From Megaleporinus macrocephalus (Eukaryota; Chordata; Actinopteri; Characiformes; Anostomidae), in contig CM038725.1 in NCBI GenBank assembly GCA_021613375.1, positions 13,695,089 through 13,759,088 on the forward strand: a DNA stretch of 64,000 bases, in the 5' to 3' direction. Every line of letters starts with the position of its first letter. Position 1 is the stretch's first letter. The notes beneath the pieces are model-generated. The model searched no databases. It had not been told where the DNA came from and saw nothing but the letters and a program-made list of their open reading frames with translations. Shown one piece after another: positions 11,947 through 23,157 of this stretch. The position numbers and the translations under genes are program-made.

Positions 11947-12430
11947 AGGCTCATTTATACTTAACGTTAAATATGGATACACATGGAGCTTTCTATCCGT
12001 GCTCTGTGTTCATTTCATGCGTAATTTGCAAGTTTTTGGAAAGCTTACGGATGTGGATGGGGGCGGAGCAATACCGCTGCAGACCATGGGGGCAGTGAAA
12101 GATGCAACAGCTTCCATACGAACACGACGAAGAAGAAACGGTGGGACTTTTTGAAGTTTGATTGTGCGAGTTGTTAGAAATGTTAACCATAATGTAATTT
12201 TGCTGCAGTGCAGAGACAAACAGTTGTTTTTCTTTGTTTTTGAAGTAAATACAGATCTACAAACTCATCCACCGCCGCCATGTTTGATTTACTCTGGACT
12301 GCTCTCTACTGGAAGTGTTGCTCAACAACCATGGCAATGGAGCTGATGCAGAGAACTATGTGGGCAGTGAAGGTTTATCACTTAAAACACACTCAGCATT
12401 TCCGCATGTAGAGGGAGTATAAATGAGCCT
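11947..12430. mobile_element. PIF/Harbinger-type MITE, copy 1 (484 bp)
   Basis: The ends are perfect inverted repeats, AGGCTCATTTATACT and AGTATAAATGAGCCT, flanked on both sides by TAA (11944-11946 and 12431-12433). A 3-bp TWA target duplication is the hallmark of PIF/Harbinger insertions. A second copy with the same interior (for example GGAGCAATACCGCTGCAGAC) lies at 30166-30646. It has no coding capacity. Confidence 0.85.
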
Positions 12431-13282
12431 TAAGGCTACATGCAAACTACACACCAGTGATCGCAACCACTACCAGTGTTGGCAAGAAGTTGGTAACCAG
12501 TCCATAAAAGATGACTTTGTCTCAAAATTCTATTCAGGCAAACACAGCAAAGTTAATCTAGTGATATAAACAGAGAGGACAGTACAGTGACCATATCCTT
12601 CCTCCTGTATATATCATCTTCTGTTTCAGTGCAGAGCGTGGTACAAAGTAGCAGAGCTACAGTAACACGCATTCTTAATGTTACTGCTTGGCATTCAGGT
12701 GCACAGCGTGTTGTTTTTAATGGAACAGCTTTATTGGACAGAGCCGTCTGTAGGGGCTTGCGTTTCAGGTGTGGCGTGAGTACCCCTGTCCCAGCATGTC
12801 AGCCGGGCTGGATGACGAGTGAGTCAAGCTTGTGGTTTGAGTTGCCACCAAAGAACAAGATTTCTAAACTGGTACAGTATATGTCTGGTTTATGTAGTCC
12901 AACACTGGTGTAAATCTTTGACTGTGTCCTAAACAGCTCACTGTTATATTTAATAGTATGCCAAATAATACCACTGCCACTAGAAGAGCATATATAAATA
13001 GAGTATATATAAAATACAACAGTTGTTCGCAAATGGAGTTGAGTTAGATCAAATATTGGGAACCGTCTAGAGCGAGTCTGGAACCACTGGTGTAGCATTA
13101 TGTAGATTAGTACAGAGCCTTTAACTCCATAATGATTTAGGTATGATTCTTTAGTATCTTATTCTTTTAGTATTAGAAAAATCTGATTCAGTCCTGTAAC
13201 AAATATATTCTGAAAACTTTGTGACGTGATGATGTTCGCTGTGTGTTTCTTTCTCTGGGGTGGTAGAGTGTTTGAGTAGTTC

Positions 13283-13570
13283 AAGCATGATTACTAAGTG
13301 CTGTCAAGTCTGGTCTGACTCCTGGTGACCATGTGGATAGTGTTTCTCCAGAGTGTCCTGTTTGGGTCTTCATGCTTGTGAATGGCTGGTTCATGTTTCC
13401 TCTGATCGTCTCCATCCCTCTTGTAGTCTGTGGTTCTCTTCCTCTTTCACCTTAAATCGTTGCAAGCTTCATTTTCGTTTCCAAGGTGTAGGTTCTCCTC
13501 ATTATAAGTCCATATTACTCAGTTGAAGCAGTGAGGCTTGATTTGGTCAGGGATTCATCTTTTTGTTTTG
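13283..13570. repeat. Possible old SINE-like dispersed repeat
   Basis: The words AGTGCTGTCAAGTCTGGTC and GACTCCTGGTGACCATGTGG recall a widespread vertebrate interspersed motif (GTCRAGTC...GACTCATRGYGACC). There is no second copy in this window to prove it is repetitive, and the assignment is from memory. Confidence 0.35.
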
Positions 13571-13957
13571 TTTGCCATCTCAAAACTTCTCACCAACGGC
13601 AAGGTTAAAGAACATCATTACAGCTTAGTAAGTTTAAAGATGTGTCTTATAGGTTATGGCAGATACTCAGGGTTTCAATATGGGAATCGAAAAGGGTAAA
13701 AATGGTATTGGGCCTTTTATAGATGTGATGCTTCTCAAATTTTAACACAAATCAGTTGGATTTGATGGATTTAATTATTATTCTGATAGGATTTTGAATC
13801 ACGTTCACTCAGGACATGACTGCAGCTTCAAAGACAATTTGAAATAGACAATAAAGCAGTGCACATAGCTCTTCTTTAAATGGTTACATCCGAAAACAGC
13901 CTAAGTATTTTACATTGACCAATAAGAGAGGGCAGATTTTGGTGAATATGCTAAGCA

Positions 13958-14360
13958 GTGATAATCAACTTGGATGTTCCAGAAGCGTATGCAGCTGCGG
14001 CTCATGCCGCACAGATCTGATTGGCTGAGGAGCGCCCTTGGTGGTCTTACAACACACGTGATTGGTCTGTGAGCCAGTATACCGTAAAGACAAGAAAAGT
14101 TTCACCGCTTAAATAAACCCCGTCAGAACTAAGTTGTTATCAGTAGTATATGGGTTTGGGTGTACATTGGACAACGTCTGGGTCTGGAACTGGACCACGG
14201 CCCTCCTATTAGTGACCTCTGGTCTAGAGGGATGTGTAGTCATTACTGAAAAAATGAAAAAGATTAAAAGAAACCAAGCAAACCAACGAAGAAGCTGCTG
14301 ATAATCGACTCGGACGTTCCAGAAGCGCATGCAGCTGAGTCTCCAATCGTGATGCATTAA
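13958..14360. repeat. Direct repeats flanking a dispersed-repeat segment
   Basis: A 40-bp segment at 13958-13997 (ATGTTCCAGAAGCGTATGCA inside it) recurs at 14298-14337 in the same orientation, offset by exactly 340 bases with several substitutions. Between them, 14009-14160 matches 16057-16226, a segment inside another transposon (GCACAGATCTGATTGGCTGA). The layout suggests a decayed transposon or a local duplication. Confidence 0.55.
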
Positions 14361-14799
14361 TGCATTTTTACATCCCTGTCCAATACATGTAAATAGTTCA
14401 TTTGCCTATTTCTCTGGGAGTCTTATCTGATCATTCTTTTTATCTGACAGTGGATCCTTTTCAGCTTTCACACCAGCCCTGCGCTACCTTTCCAAAAACA
14501 ACACTTTTTTTTTTTTTTGGCATTCCATCACCCGCCTGTGATATCCACTAAAACACCCATCAGAACAGCACGCTCCGAGAACCTGCTTCACCTTCTTCCA
14601 TCCTGAACGCTGGAATAATCTCTCTAATGTTCATCGCCTTCGCCCGCACCTTTCCAACTCAAACACGTCTGCTTCTCTCCTTCTCTGCCGGTCGATCCGT
14701 TCCTTAGGTGGCCTGCTTTCTCAAGGCCCTCTGCGTGTGTGGTCTTCAGCAGGGCAGCCACCACCCGCCCTGAGGCTTTCCTGTGTTCCTTCCAAAGTA

Positions 14800-14852
14800 T
14801 CTCTCTCTCTCTCTTTTTCCCTCCCTCTCTCTTTCTTTCTCCCTCCCTCTCT
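14800..14852 (+). repeat. CT-rich simple sequence
   Basis: A run of CTCTCTCT mixed with CCCT and TTTC. The Ser/Leu and Arg/Glu-rich frames across it on both strands are low-complexity artefacts. Confidence 0.85.
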
Positions 14853-14879
14853 GGGTGCCAAGCCTTCGCTCCCTGAGAA

Positions 14880-15320
14880 ACCACTCTCACTGGAGACGCC
14901 GACGGCAAATATTTACACAAGGAGCTGGTGGAATGCCTGCGCTGCGTAGCCCGGTGCAGCTCAACGCCCCGTCGTTAGAATAGCTGGAGGTGTTTGGACC
15001 CGTCACAGGTTTCTTTTGATGTGGCGGCAGCACATCATTGTGTTCAATCAGCCGTGTGACGTCGCCTCTCAGAGACATTTATTTTATGGAAATGCTCTTA
15101 TCGAGCCATCTCCTCTTTTGTCTGGCAAATAGCTGTGATTGCGCAGAGGCTCATCTGGTCTGGAGCTGAAGGGGTTGAGTTGCACCGCACCGGAGGAAGG
15201 GAGCGGAAAACAGCCCGCGATCAAGGAAATGATTCAGATAGAGATGTGTTTGCCTTCATACTTGTCGCTTAAGGCCCCTCTTGAGCCTTGCGCTTGCGGA
15301 CTTGCGGAGGTCATGAAGTT
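14880..15320. promoter_or_regulatory. Non-repetitive block resembling a conserved non-coding element
   Basis: The block is free of recognisable repeats, GC-balanced, and rich in words typical of regulatory DNA, such as GTGTGACGTCGCC (CRE-like) and TTATTTTATGGAAATG. No reading frame with splice support is present. The call rests only on texture and needs cross-species comparison. Confidence 0.25.
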
Positions 15321-15440
15321 TTAGTCTGCAGAAGATCAGCATTTTGCGCACTGCGGGGACCCAGTACGGACGATCAGCATTTTGTGTGGAACGGTTCTAC
15401 ATCATCAAAATCTGAAGTACTGTGTATGAAAAGTATATAG

Positions 15441-16500
15441 TACTGTGCAGAAGATCAGAGATCACCCTTCATTTATTAATCTACTGTCAAAACAGCTATA
15501 TTAGAGATATAAGATATTCTGCTTGTATAAAGGAAGTCCAGGGAAAATTTCCAAGGAGTTCCCAAAACTAGACTTAAAAAATGGTTTAAGAAAAAGAGAA
15601 AATGGAACTCTTAACAACCGCTGTATACCACCAAAACTGTCACCATCAGATAAATGATGAACACTACTTATATTTGAAAGATATCATTCCACTGTGAAAA
15701 GAAAACTGACTACTAGAATTGTCTAGAAGGGTCTACGAGTAGGGGTGTTTAATTAGAACTCAGGTCCAGTTAGAGAAAATTTCCCCAGACCAAGGTCCAG
15801 AGTGTAATTTCTGACTATCCCTTATACTGAAGTAGCCTAGTATCAGCGTTTTATGTCAACAACAACTGAAAGATAAACAAATTACAAGTACCATTCAGTA
15901 TATTCAACAATATTTATTGTTTTAAATGCTGAACTGAATGAATTTATAAAACTTTAAATAAATGCTTTTTCTTCACTTCAAGTAAAAAACAAGGTCTACA
16001 TTAAAAAAACAATGCTTTTACCTCGCCTGGGTGGGCACTGCACCACTCTCGAATCTGCACAGATCTGATTGGCTGAGGAGCGCCTTTAGTGGTCTTACAA
16101 CGCACTCGATTGGTCTGTGAGTTTACTACGCTGAAAAAAGCCTGTATATCGTAAAGACAAGAAACGTTCTGCCGCTTTAAATAAACACTCATTTAAATTG
16201 TTTTCAATAGTATACGGGTTTAGGTAGGATGACCACTCCAGAGTCCAGACTTCAGCATCATGTAATGTGTTGGGGATTGCTTGGATTATGGGAAGCTAAC
16301 AAAACAACCAATTTCTAAGACTATACTTTAGAGGTATGGAAAAATAGCCCTGCAGATTTCTTTCAGATAAGATGCAGATTCATTTAATTAAAATTAACAG
16401 TAAGTCTTGCAAAAAATGGAAGCTGTAATAAAGTCGGATCAGGTGTAACATTTAGTAGTTGAGGTTTCTTTGTACTTTTCTGTTAAATATATGTTAAAGT
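15441..16500. mobile_element. Tc1-like non-autonomous element, interrupted by another insertion
   Basis: The left part begins TACTGTGCAGAAGATCAGAG, a typical Tc1-like non-autonomous terminus. The right part resumes at about 16229 (GATGACCACTCCAGAGTCCA) and matches the 3' half of a related copy at 27780-28274 (CAGAACCAGTCCAGAACTCA there). The material between 15745 and 16228 is foreign to the family. The right terminus is decayed. Confidence 0.6.
15745..16228. mobile_element. Transposon (hAT-like?) inserted into the Tc1-like element
   Basis: It starts about TAGGGGTGTTTAATTAGAAC and ends about GGGTTTAGGTAGG. Its 3' third (16057-16226) matches 14009-14160 over about 150 bp. Position inside an otherwise continuous Tc1-like copy shows it inserted later. 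No clear 8-bp duplication is visible, so the superfamily is only a guess. Confidence 0.5.
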
Positions 16501-16689
16501 TTTTTTTTTCCTGAGACTGAATAATGAATCATTTATCCTTAATGGCCCTTAAAATGCCTTAACAATATCTGCTGCTAGAAAACTGAATCAACCAAATACT
16601 GTATTCCATTACTGGTGCTCTGACTGCTGTATACGCCAGGCTAACTGCTAATATGTCATAGTATGTTGCATCCATCTTTGCATAACTCT

Positions 16690-16886
16690 ACTTATTTTCA
16701 GTACCGTGTATTGTCTGACTTGTGTCCTGTTTTATATGTTTTGCATGTCTTTTGTATTTATTGTGTATATTCTTTGTTTTGCATTTGTGTTTTTTGTTGC
16801 ACTATGGTCCTGGAGGAACATTGTTTTGTTTTATTACGTACTTGTAAATAACTGTATAATAATAAAGCTTCTTGTGATCTTGAATC
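16690..16886 (+). mobile_element. Retroposon 3' end (LINE/SINE tail type)
   Basis: The sequence TTGCACTATGGTCCTGGAGG followed by AATAATAAAGCTTCTTG is the common teleost retroposon 3' terminus. A related, diverged tail is nested at 28827-29018 (TTTGCACTGTTTTTACTAC to AATAAACTTGAAACTTG). It is non-coding, and small frames here are incidental. Confidence 0.55.
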
Positions 16887-17344
16887 TTTTTGATTCAGTA
16901 AATGAGGGATAATCTGTATTGAATATTTGCACTGTACTTTCCATTCAGTGGGTTTATCTCAGTGGCTGCGCTTTGGAAGGTCAGTAGCAAACAGCAAAGT
17001 GGCAAGGCGTACAAGCCAAGCAGTTCATAGGGCCCAAGGTGGCAATGCCACAGGACTCAGTGACAACTCTCTTTCCATGTAAAATAACAAGCACTGGTGC
17101 AAATCCTATAAAACGCATATAGGCAGACTTAGTTCAGTTTTCAGTTAGGATTATTCAAGGATTATGGCAGACTTTTGACCTATTACATTACACACATTCA
17201 GAGAACGGTCATTCAGATGGAGGGGGCTGGATTAGATTAGATTAGATGAAGGATTACATAGATTATTGTACAACCTGAATATTAATGAATTTAACTTGCA
17301 GCATATAGAATCAAGAATCTTTCCTAATTACCCATTTTTTACCT

Positions 17345-17347
17345 AAT

Positions 17348-17393
<46 letters not shown>
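17345..17393. repeat. (TA)n microsatellite
   Basis: About 24 TA units with one AA interruption. Confidence 0.95.
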
Positions 17394-17396
<3 letters not shown>

Positions 17397-18821
17397 CTAG
17401 TATTTATAATAAAAAAATGACTGCTTTTCAAGTTTCAAGGTAACGTCAACATATTCGGTTGAAACAAACACTTTATGCGGCATGACTCTTAAATCTCTTG
17501 AAGAGGTCATCAGTGGTTTAGAGTTTACAGGTCAGAGTTATTCAGAGCCAGTGTTTATAGACCGCTTATACTGCGCCACAGGGGGCACCTTAGATCTCAG
17601 AACTGAGGCTAATAGAACCCAAACTGACCCACAAGCTTTATTCCCAGGATGAGCTGGTTTAAGATGAGATGAGTGGAGGAGTTTGAATTTTGACAAAGCC
17701 ACCCATGGCAGGACGCCCAAGAGAGCACAACCTGTCCTGCTGCTCTCTGAGTGAGACTAATGGTGTAATTCCATTCCATAATTGTGCACTAGGTCAAGAG
17801 TTTATTTTCTTGAGCTTGTTATTTAAAGGTTTGCTTTGTAGCATTTAGTAGTCTTTCCCTCCACATCATGTAAAAACAACAGTTTGTGGTCTGTCGTTTT
17901 GCATGTCAGTCAAATGGCCTCGCTCTTGGCCACATTGAGCTGAAACATGCCAGACCATAAGCAGAAGTCTTGCTTATATGATTAGAGGAGAATTAGATGT
18001 CCCCACTTTCTCTTTATTCCCGACACTGCACCGTTGACCTTTTGGAACGTGCCATTCTTCCAGCATGACCACTGAAACCATCTTTTTCCACTGAAACCAT
18101 CTCCCTTTGTCACCTTGACAAAACATAATTTACTTCATAACATGATAATGCCAGATCCCGTGCCTTCCATCTCCCTGTTACAAGTGTCCGTTATCTGGCT
18201 GTGCGGCGGTCCGGTATAATGCATTGTGCGTCAGCCTATTCTTCTGCCATAGGTGACAGCGTTGGCCTTTGTTATCAGTCTGTGCTCTCCCTTTGTCTTT
18301 TGCCCGTTATCTCCACATCTGTGTGTGTCGGTGAGGCTGTCAGAAGCTGCCCCTGCACATGCTTATCTCATATGGGTACTGTTGCCTGCCAACCTACTGC
18401 TCCATGAGTTGGGCAATGATAAGACAGGGTACCTGACACTCAATGGTGACTGAAGCAATGCTATCCCCCTTCCCAATGGGCTTTATTAGTTTATTCGCCA
18501 AGACTGAGCTCAGCACAGTAAGAGTGAGAGATTCTACATATCACTGTCCAATGAAAAAGCTCAGCGTCTGTCTAACAGAAATAAGCCAAAACTGCTTGAA
18601 AAAAAATGTAATTGGACATTTAATTAAAAATTTTGCCCTTTCCTGTTCTTTGGACATGATTCTATATAAACTCTAGGCAAAAGTTGACTTGATCTTTGTT
18701 CATATAATGTAAAATAGCAATGTAGAAAAAAAAATCCTACAGGCACATTTGTATTCACTGTATTTTCAAAACTTATAATTGGTAAAAAAAAACTAATAAA
18801 AAAACCCTAAAATCTGAATTA

Positions 18822-19226
18822 AAGATGCACCGATACTTTTTCCTTACTGATACCAATACCGATACCAGCCTTCAGGTATCTGCCGATACAGAGTACCAAT
18901 AACCGATACCAACTCTGACTTAAATGCTCAATATATGGCTATAAATCCTGATATTTATAGTGTTCCCCTTTTTATGTTGTATTATTTTATGTCTTATCCT
19001 GAATAAGATATAATAACCTTGAAAGAACAGCATTTACAGGTTGAGTAACTGCACAATAAGTTTCAGAGCTATGAAAAAATAAAAATTGCCACAATGCAGA
19101 AACACGTGCAGCCATTTAGCCAATAAGCTTCATGGTATCTGCGCTCTCTATTGCTGATACCGATACTGTGTGTAAGTGCCAGTATCAGTGCCCATACCGA
19201 TACAGTATAGGGGCAACACTAATCTG
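18822..19226. mobile_element. hAT-like MITE remnant rich in ACCGATAC words
   Basis: It begins AAGATGCACCGATACTTTT and contains repeated CCGATACC/GATACCGATA words near both edges (GATACCGATACTGTG, CCATACCGATACAG). This pattern is typical of teleost hAT MITEs that start with GGATGCACCGAT. The right terminus is not clean, and no target duplication could be verified. Confidence 0.5.
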
Positions 19227-20144
19227 AATCATACCAAAAATTTGAATCAAACTGAATCAGGATTGACTGATTTGGGCCACTTTACATGCCGTACAGTACC
19301 ATATCTCTTTATCCGGGCATGTGAAATGCTAGACTATTGCACAGTGAAATGCAGGGCTCATATGCAGTTGTCCTCATGAGTCTTATGTAATTGTAATTTA
19401 CACCTCACATGTGTTGGATACAGGTGATTTTCCCCTTCTGAGAAGCGCCAGGGTATGAAAGCGAGCCAATTTTCCCTGCAACAGCTGCAACCCTGAGAGA
19501 AAGTATTTCCTCTGCTGGCCAGGTGACTGTGCTGAGGCCTGAAATCAGAGATTTACAGCAGCGTTCCTGACACATACCTCTCTCTCCATCAGAACACTCT
19601 CCTCATTTATCTTGCCTTCATTTCACACTCCCACCTTTCCAGCCTCCCCCTCTCCCTCTCTCCGCAAGGAACGGTCTAAATCTAGTCTGCAGCAGTCTCG
19701 GTGTAAACGGCCTGCCTCAGTTATCTATGGGTTTAATGTAAACTCTGGGCGAGGCCTGCACGCTTGGGGAACGCTCGAAGGAACCAACACCACCGAGTCT
19801 AGTTTATTACACTGCATGATACCAGGCACTGGGTGATTGGAGTATTCATCTTGTTACCCAGCAGAGGTGCAGTAATATATACAGAAAGTAAGGTACACAG
19901 ACCTTACCCTAGCTTTAGCTAATCTCACTTTATCTAAGCATTTTATCAGAATTGCCTACCAGGGACAGGGACAACATATGTTTATGATGAAGGAGGGGGA
20001 AGGTTAGGGGGCAAGCACAACATATATAAGCAATATTAGCAAAGTGGTTCACTCTAGGGATCACTTTTCCGTTAAAGTTTAAATTAACTACAGCCTAACA
20101 GGTATGATGCATTTTGTGGGCAATACTGATACCCAATTTGAGAT

Positions 20145-20175
20145 ATTTATTTATTTATTTATTTATTTATTTATT
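20145..20175 (+). repeat. (TTTA)n microsatellite
   Basis: About seven TTTA units in an AT-rich neighbourhood. Confidence 0.9.
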
Positions 20176-21479
20176 ACGTTTTATTTAAGCAGTGCTTTAC
20201 TGTTATATTTATATATCTATCAGTTGTACGTTACTAGGCAATTTGTAAGAGTTTTTTAAGCATTCCAAATAATATTTTGATATAATAAAATCCTAATAAA
20301 AGAAAAAAAATCTTTGTATTAATTATTGGATATGTAATTTAAAATAAAATTAAAACATCCTAAGTATTTAAAACTATTTTGTTGACCATTTCTGGGATGC
20401 AAGAGCATAAATTGTTAAATAGTGTTGAGTACTGTCCATTGCTGGAGATGCTTTTAGTGAGTAGAGAGATGATTATTGGCCTTATTTTTCACTATTACAC
20501 TTCATATAAGAAAACTGTGTTCACATTGTTCTTACGTTAAAGATACATTTGTCAGGTAAATGTTTGACGCACTGCTTTTGTTACTCTAACCACCAGTCTA
20601 AGGTTTTGCCCTTTTATTGGCCTGACTGCAAGTTCAAATCCCGTTGATGCCGTAACCAGAACAGTTGCTAATTATCGTCACATTATTTATTATATTTATT
20701 ACAACAGAATTTTTCACTGCCATGAAATTCATCTGTAAGGAGAAATAGAAAGGTTTAATAAATGGCCTCTTGGAAATGTCATACAAGTTTATTATTTTAA
20801 AATGAATGTGCAAGAAATAACACAGCAAGTCATTTTAGACCCGACAGGTAAAGACAAGACACCCTGCTATATCAGCACGGCACAGCATGAGAACGATGCA
20901 GAATGGAAAAGGTATCCAGAATTAAAAATTAATAAAAAAAATTAAGATGATATTTAAATACTTTGCTTGAACTTTGAATCATTTTAGACAGCGGATTGTT
21001 ATTATTTTACATTATTGTGTCATTTTTTTATTTTGTGTATCCAAGGATTCCATCTACTACAGTATAGTAATATGTTGATGTATGCATCTAATATAGACTA
21101 TTACACAATGACATTTTTTGGACTTGGGTGAATTCTGATTATTTTCTGTCTTAATTTTGTTGTTCTTAGGTAAGAATTAGACTAAAAACCATGATTTGGG
21201 TCAGATTTGGTCAAAATTTTATTACAGTCAGGTCAGTTTCTTCAGGTTTTAGCCACATAGTTGATTACTTGGCTTGGATTGGGTTTGGTCCTAATTTGGT
21301 CATGCAGTATTCATGTTGAACCTGGAGGGAAAACTGTGTTTTTGATATGGTTCAGGCCAGGTTGGGTCAGCTTTGATCAGAATTTTGCTGCATTTGTGTC
21401 TGTTTGGTAGTAAAAGCCTAATGATGTGATTTAGTGTTACACGCAGGTCAGTTCTGAGCTAAAAACTTGATTTGGCTTA

Positions 21480-21606
21480 GGTTGGCTTGGGTTAGGTCTG
21501 GTGTGGTCTGGTGTGGTCTGGTCTGGCCTGTTCGGCTTGGCTTGACTTGGGTTGGGTCGGGTCGGATCGGGTCGGGTCGGATCGGGTCGGGTTGGGTCCG
21601 GTCATG
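21480..21606 (+). repeat. G/T-rich degenerate repeat (GGTCTGG, GGGTCGG)
   Basis: Short units GTCTGGTGTG then GGGTCGGATC recur for about 125 bases. The sequence upstream from about 21180 has a similar TTGGGTCAG flavour, suggesting an older, diverged extension. It lies about 170 bases before the terminal exon. Confidence 0.75.
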
Positions 21607-21733
21607 TCAGATCTGGATTGGTAATTCTTGAGTTGAGTTGTATTCAGTTTTGGTGCCAAAACTTCAGGCCCGATTAAAGCTCTGATTGGAACACTGGTGG
21701 GGTGCATCTGTTTCCAGTCATGATCTAAAAACG

Positions 21734-21737
<4 letters not shown>

Positions 21738-21776
<39 letters not shown>
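21738..21776 (+). repeat. (TG)n tract adjoining the terminal 3' splice site
   Basis: About 19 TG units run directly into the TAG acceptor of the exon at 21779, so in RNA the place of the polypyrimidine tract is taken by a UG repeat. UG repeats are bound by TDP-43, and one at the CFTR exon 9 acceptor modulates exon skipping. By analogy this tract may affect inclusion of the terminal exon. Confidence 0.9.
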
Positions 21777-21778
<2 letters not shown>

Positions 21779-22242
21779 GAGATGAGGCCCTGGCGCAGTA
21801 CGGCCGTGATTTCCTGCAGGCTGTGGAAGCGCTCCTGAAGGACTGTGCTGAGAACAGAGAGAAAGCGGCCAATCAGCTTCATTCCCTGCAGCAAGAGTAT
21901 CAGCAGGCCATAGGCACTCTGCAGTCGCTCAGGGCCCAGCGGCGGGAGACCAACACCCAGTCAGACCAGACTCCCGCTTCCCATGCTGGCACCACTCAGC
22001 AGGACAGCCTGGCTCAGTCTGGAGACTCTGGAGACCCCATCAGCACTGCTCCAGAAACACAGCCCTCTCTCCTGCCAGCCCAGCAGAAACACAGAGCACA
22101 GAGAAAGACTCTGACAGCGGATGTCACATCAGATACCTCCAGACACAGTCCGTCCCAACCGGCTGGGGTCAACCAGAGGCCGAGAAGGAGGAACTCTCCT
22201 AAGAGCAGCAAGGTAGCAGCTAGACCAGAGTGGCAGAGCTAG
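21779..22242 (+). CDS. Terminal coding exon with stop codon, same unidentified gene
   Basis: The acceptor is the final tag of a (TG)n tract. With the phase-1 G from the previous exon the frame reads G-DEALAQYGRDFLQAVEALL and stays open for 153 codons to TAG. The first third is helical with coiled-coil character (Leu/Ile/Tyr spaced through ENREKAANQLHSLQQEY and beyond). The middle is Ser/Thr/Gln-rich and probably disordered. The end is basic (RPRRRNSPKSS), which could be a nuclear localisation or phosphorylation segment. Joined with the two upstream exons this gives 230 C-terminal residues. A donor-like AAG|gtagca lies about 30 bases before the stop, so a longer alternative form is possible. 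I could not assign the protein to a family. Confidence 0.78.
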
Positions 22243-22400
22243 ATGCAGTAAAGTTTCAGCCACTCAGTAAAAATACCAAACTTTCACTGAAAATGTTAAA
22301 CTTTTTTTATGTTTGTAAAAATTAAATTGATATAGCATTAAAACATTAGACTCAATTTATTTGCACTCCTCAAAATAAAGGATCCTAATTGCTTTCTGAC
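22243..22400 (+). other. Probable 3' UTR with polyadenylation signal
   Basis: After the stop codon the sequence turns AT-rich and contains AATAAA at 22374-22379, followed about 15-30 bases later by T-rich sequence that could serve as a downstream element. A short UTR of about 150 bases is inferred. No cleavage site can be read directly, and later signals could also be used. Confidence 0.5.
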
Positions 22401-22479
22401 TTGATTCTTCAAAAATGCCACAAGAGACCGATTTAATTGACACCATAGAAAAAACAGATCTAGTTCCCTAAAGAATGAG

Positions 22480-22770
22480 GCTTTTGAGTAATAAAGAATG
22501 TTTACATGGCATCCATTGAAAGGTTTTTAGGGATATGATTCTTTTGTGGTATTATGCAAAGAACCCTTTGGAACCTTAAGTAGTAAAAGTAATAATAAAA
22601 AAAGAAATCGCCACATAATGTTCATGTTATTTGGAGATTCTCAACCTTTTAGAAGGTTCCTCACACTTACACATATCGTTCACTCCAGTGGTTCTCTAAA
22701 AAAGCATCAATTCAAAGGTTCCTTTGGGATCCAAAGCATGTATTACTGGTATTCACTACTGAAAACACTA
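22480..22770. repeat. GAACC-rich dispersed repeat (family D)
   Basis: Multiple words of the type AAAGAACCCTTTGGAACC and AAGGTTCCTTTGGGATCC mark a common teleost MITE-like repeat. Related pieces lie at 57150-57300 and 61840-61990. The TIRs are not clean and it is non-coding. Confidence 0.5.
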
Positions 22771-23125
22771 TAATCTCTGTTTTTTAGTTTCTGGTATAGT
22801 ACGAAAAAAAACTGTTGTCCCTGGCCTTGTGTGTAAATGGACCAAAAGAAGTTACACAATATTACATAGAAAATTCTGATTATATTGGCTTACAGGCAGA
22901 TTTATTCTAGCTCTTGTAAAGATAGTATCTCATTTTGGAGATGCAAGGTTCTTAACGACAGCCATATTTACTGTTTTATTTATTTTTTTATTTCCAAAGC
23001 CTGCAGTTAAATTCAAATCCAAAATATAACAAAGAAAAACTTAATAACTGAATGTAGAAGAAACAAATTAAAAGTCCTGAATTTTAGGATTTTGCTGACA
23101 ATTGTTAGTTCACTGCAACACAGCT

Positions 23126-23157
<32 letters not shown>

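Larger units (their letters stand above)
4494..21778 (+). other. Long intron (about 17.3 kb) before the terminal exon
   Basis: The donor is gtagat and the acceptor is the gtgtag at the end of a (TG)n tract. The intron carries the 48-bp minisatellite, TG-rich and TA-rich simple repeats, two Tc1-like remnants, a Harbinger-type MITE, a hAT-like repeat and a few non-repetitive blocks. No additional exon with matching phase was found. Phase continuity between 4493 and 21779 argues that none is required. Confidence 0.65.
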
